The position numbers and the translations under genes were made by a program. Below are positions 6,610-7,287 of a stretch of DNA of 7,287 nt, in pieces; position 1 is the first letter of the stretch; every line of letters starts with the position of its first letter. The notes under the pieces were generated by a model, which saw only the letters and a program-made list of their open reading frames with translations, was not told the origin of the DNA and did not search any database. The DNA lies in the NCBI GenBank assembly GCA_025964215.1, contig JAOPZG010000273.1, forward strand, positions 1 through 7,287. The letters are read 5' to 3'. This DNA is from Conexibacter sp. (GTDB lineage: Bacteria; Actinomycetota; Thermoleophilia; Solirubrobacterales; Solirubrobacteraceae).

Positions 6610-7287
6610 CTACGCCATCGCCGCCGACAGCGCCTTGCCCGCCGCCTCGACCGACTCCAGGTCGTGCACGTCGACCAAGCTCACGATGATCCCGTCCAGC
6701 CCCGCCTCGCGCATGCCCGCGACTTGCTCTCCGATCCCATCAGCGTCGCCGGCGATCACGATGGCGTCGTAGCGGTCGGCTGGGATGTGCTCGCGCAACG
6801 GCGCGACCTTGGCTGCGGCCTCCTCGGCGGTGGCACCGATGACGCAGACGCCGAGCTTCGTGCGGGTGATCTCGGAGGGGTCGCGGCCGAGGTCCTCGCA
6901 GTGGCGGTCGAGGACGCCCATGAGGTGCTTGACCTGCTCGTCGGTGCCGAAGACGTTGGAGGCGTCGGCGTACTGGGCGACCATCCGCAGGGTCTTGCGC
7001 TCGCCGCTGCCGCCGATGAGGATCGGGATGTCGCCGCGGATCGGCTTCGGGTTGTTGTAGGCCCCGGTCACGCTGTGGTGCTTGCCCTCGACCGTTGCGC
7101 GCTTCTGCGTGAACATCGCGCGGAAGATCCGCAAGGCGTCCTCGAGCTGCTCGAAGCGCTGCCCGAGCGGCGGGAAGTCGAAGCCGTAGGCCTGGTGCTC
7201 GCCCTCGAACCACGCGGCGCCGATGCCGAGGATCGCGCGCCCGCCCGAGAGGACGTCGAGCGTCGTGGTCATCTTCGCCAGCAGCGC
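6610..7287 (-). CDS. LLM class F420-dependent oxidoreductase (5' end beyond right edge)
   Basis: The last 226 residues are visible. They open in frame at the window edge with ALLAKMTTTLDVLSGGRAIL, the strand-helix segment that sits in the first half of this family, so the ATG at 7272 is internal and the real start is outside. Other landmarks are GIGAAWFEGEHQAYGFDFP, the NNPKPIRGDIPILIGGSGER cofactor region, and the RMVAQYADASNVFG segment. The chain ends in a normal C-terminal helix (ESVEAAGKALSAAMA). It is a luciferase-like F420 (or FMN) oxidoreductase of a different subgroup from the one in the operon to the left: the two share the fold pattern but differ through most of their length. The substrate is unknown. 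It is followed by a hairpin and then the secreted-protein gene on the same strand, 106 bases away. Confidence 0.95.
   Translation of the reverse strand, partial: ALLAKMTTTLDVLSGGRAILGIGAAWFEGEHQAYGFDFPPLGQRFEQLEDALRIFRAMFTQKRATVEGKHHSVTGAYNNPKPIRGDIPILIGGSGERKTLRMVAQYADASNVFGTDEQVKHLMGVLDRHCEDLGRDPSEITRTKLGVCVIGATAEEAAAKVAPLREHIPADRYDAIVIAGDADGIGEQVAGMREAGLDGIIVSLVDVHDLESVEAAGKALSAAMA

Noticed and set aside
7270..7272. ATG at 7272 as the start of the right-hand LLM gene
   Set aside because: The preceding codons to the window edge (ALLAK) are conserved family sequence in the same frame, so this Met is internal.

Overview
The window is very GC-rich DNA (G or C at most third codon positions) from an actinobacterium. 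Two F420-type luciferase-like oxidoreductases, FHA signalling, zinc-ribbon membrane proteins and a serine/threonine-rich secreted protein together suggest a soil lineage such as Thermoleophilia/Solirubrobacterales. That placement is inference from gene content and style, since no marker gene is present.

Layout. Bases 1-784 (minus) hold a FHA plus helix-turn-helix regulator and, overlapping its stop by a GTGA, the start of a second gene with a double zinc ribbon that runs off the left edge. Across a 219-bp intergenic region with a perfect inverted repeat lies the divergent gene 1004-1975 (plus), a zinc-ribbon polytopic membrane protein. It converges on a TetR-family regulator (2056-2661, minus), with a small hairpin between them. 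TetR is divergent from a two-gene redox operon (2742-4633, plus): an NADPH-type aldo/keto reductase and an F420-type luciferase-like monooxygenase joined by an ATGA overlap. The 80-bp TetR/operon gap carries a near-palindrome that is a plausible TetR operator.

Immediately behind the operon, 4660-5865 is a heavily decayed UvrA-like ABC ATPase pseudogene. It reads as eight pieces in changing frames. Its 5' third or more is missing, and internal deletions have removed Walker B of the first ATPase domain and Walker A of the second. Its zinc finger is also damaged. It converges with a secreted six-cysteine protein of unknown function (5874-6503, minus). Beyond that is the 3' part of a second F420-type luciferase-like oxidoreductase (6610 to the right edge, minus), followed by a 7-bp hairpin.

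How the genes work together. The clearest unit is TetR - operator - aldo/keto reductase - F420 oxidoreductase, probably a ligand-induced detoxification or catabolic redox module. The left genes look like a phospho-peptide-reading regulator and two zinc-ribbon proteins of unknown partner. I found no CRISPR array, RNA gene, insertion sequence or phage gene, and no convincing new multi-gene system. The most informative unusual element is the UvrA-like pseudogene, whose lesions can be read one by one.
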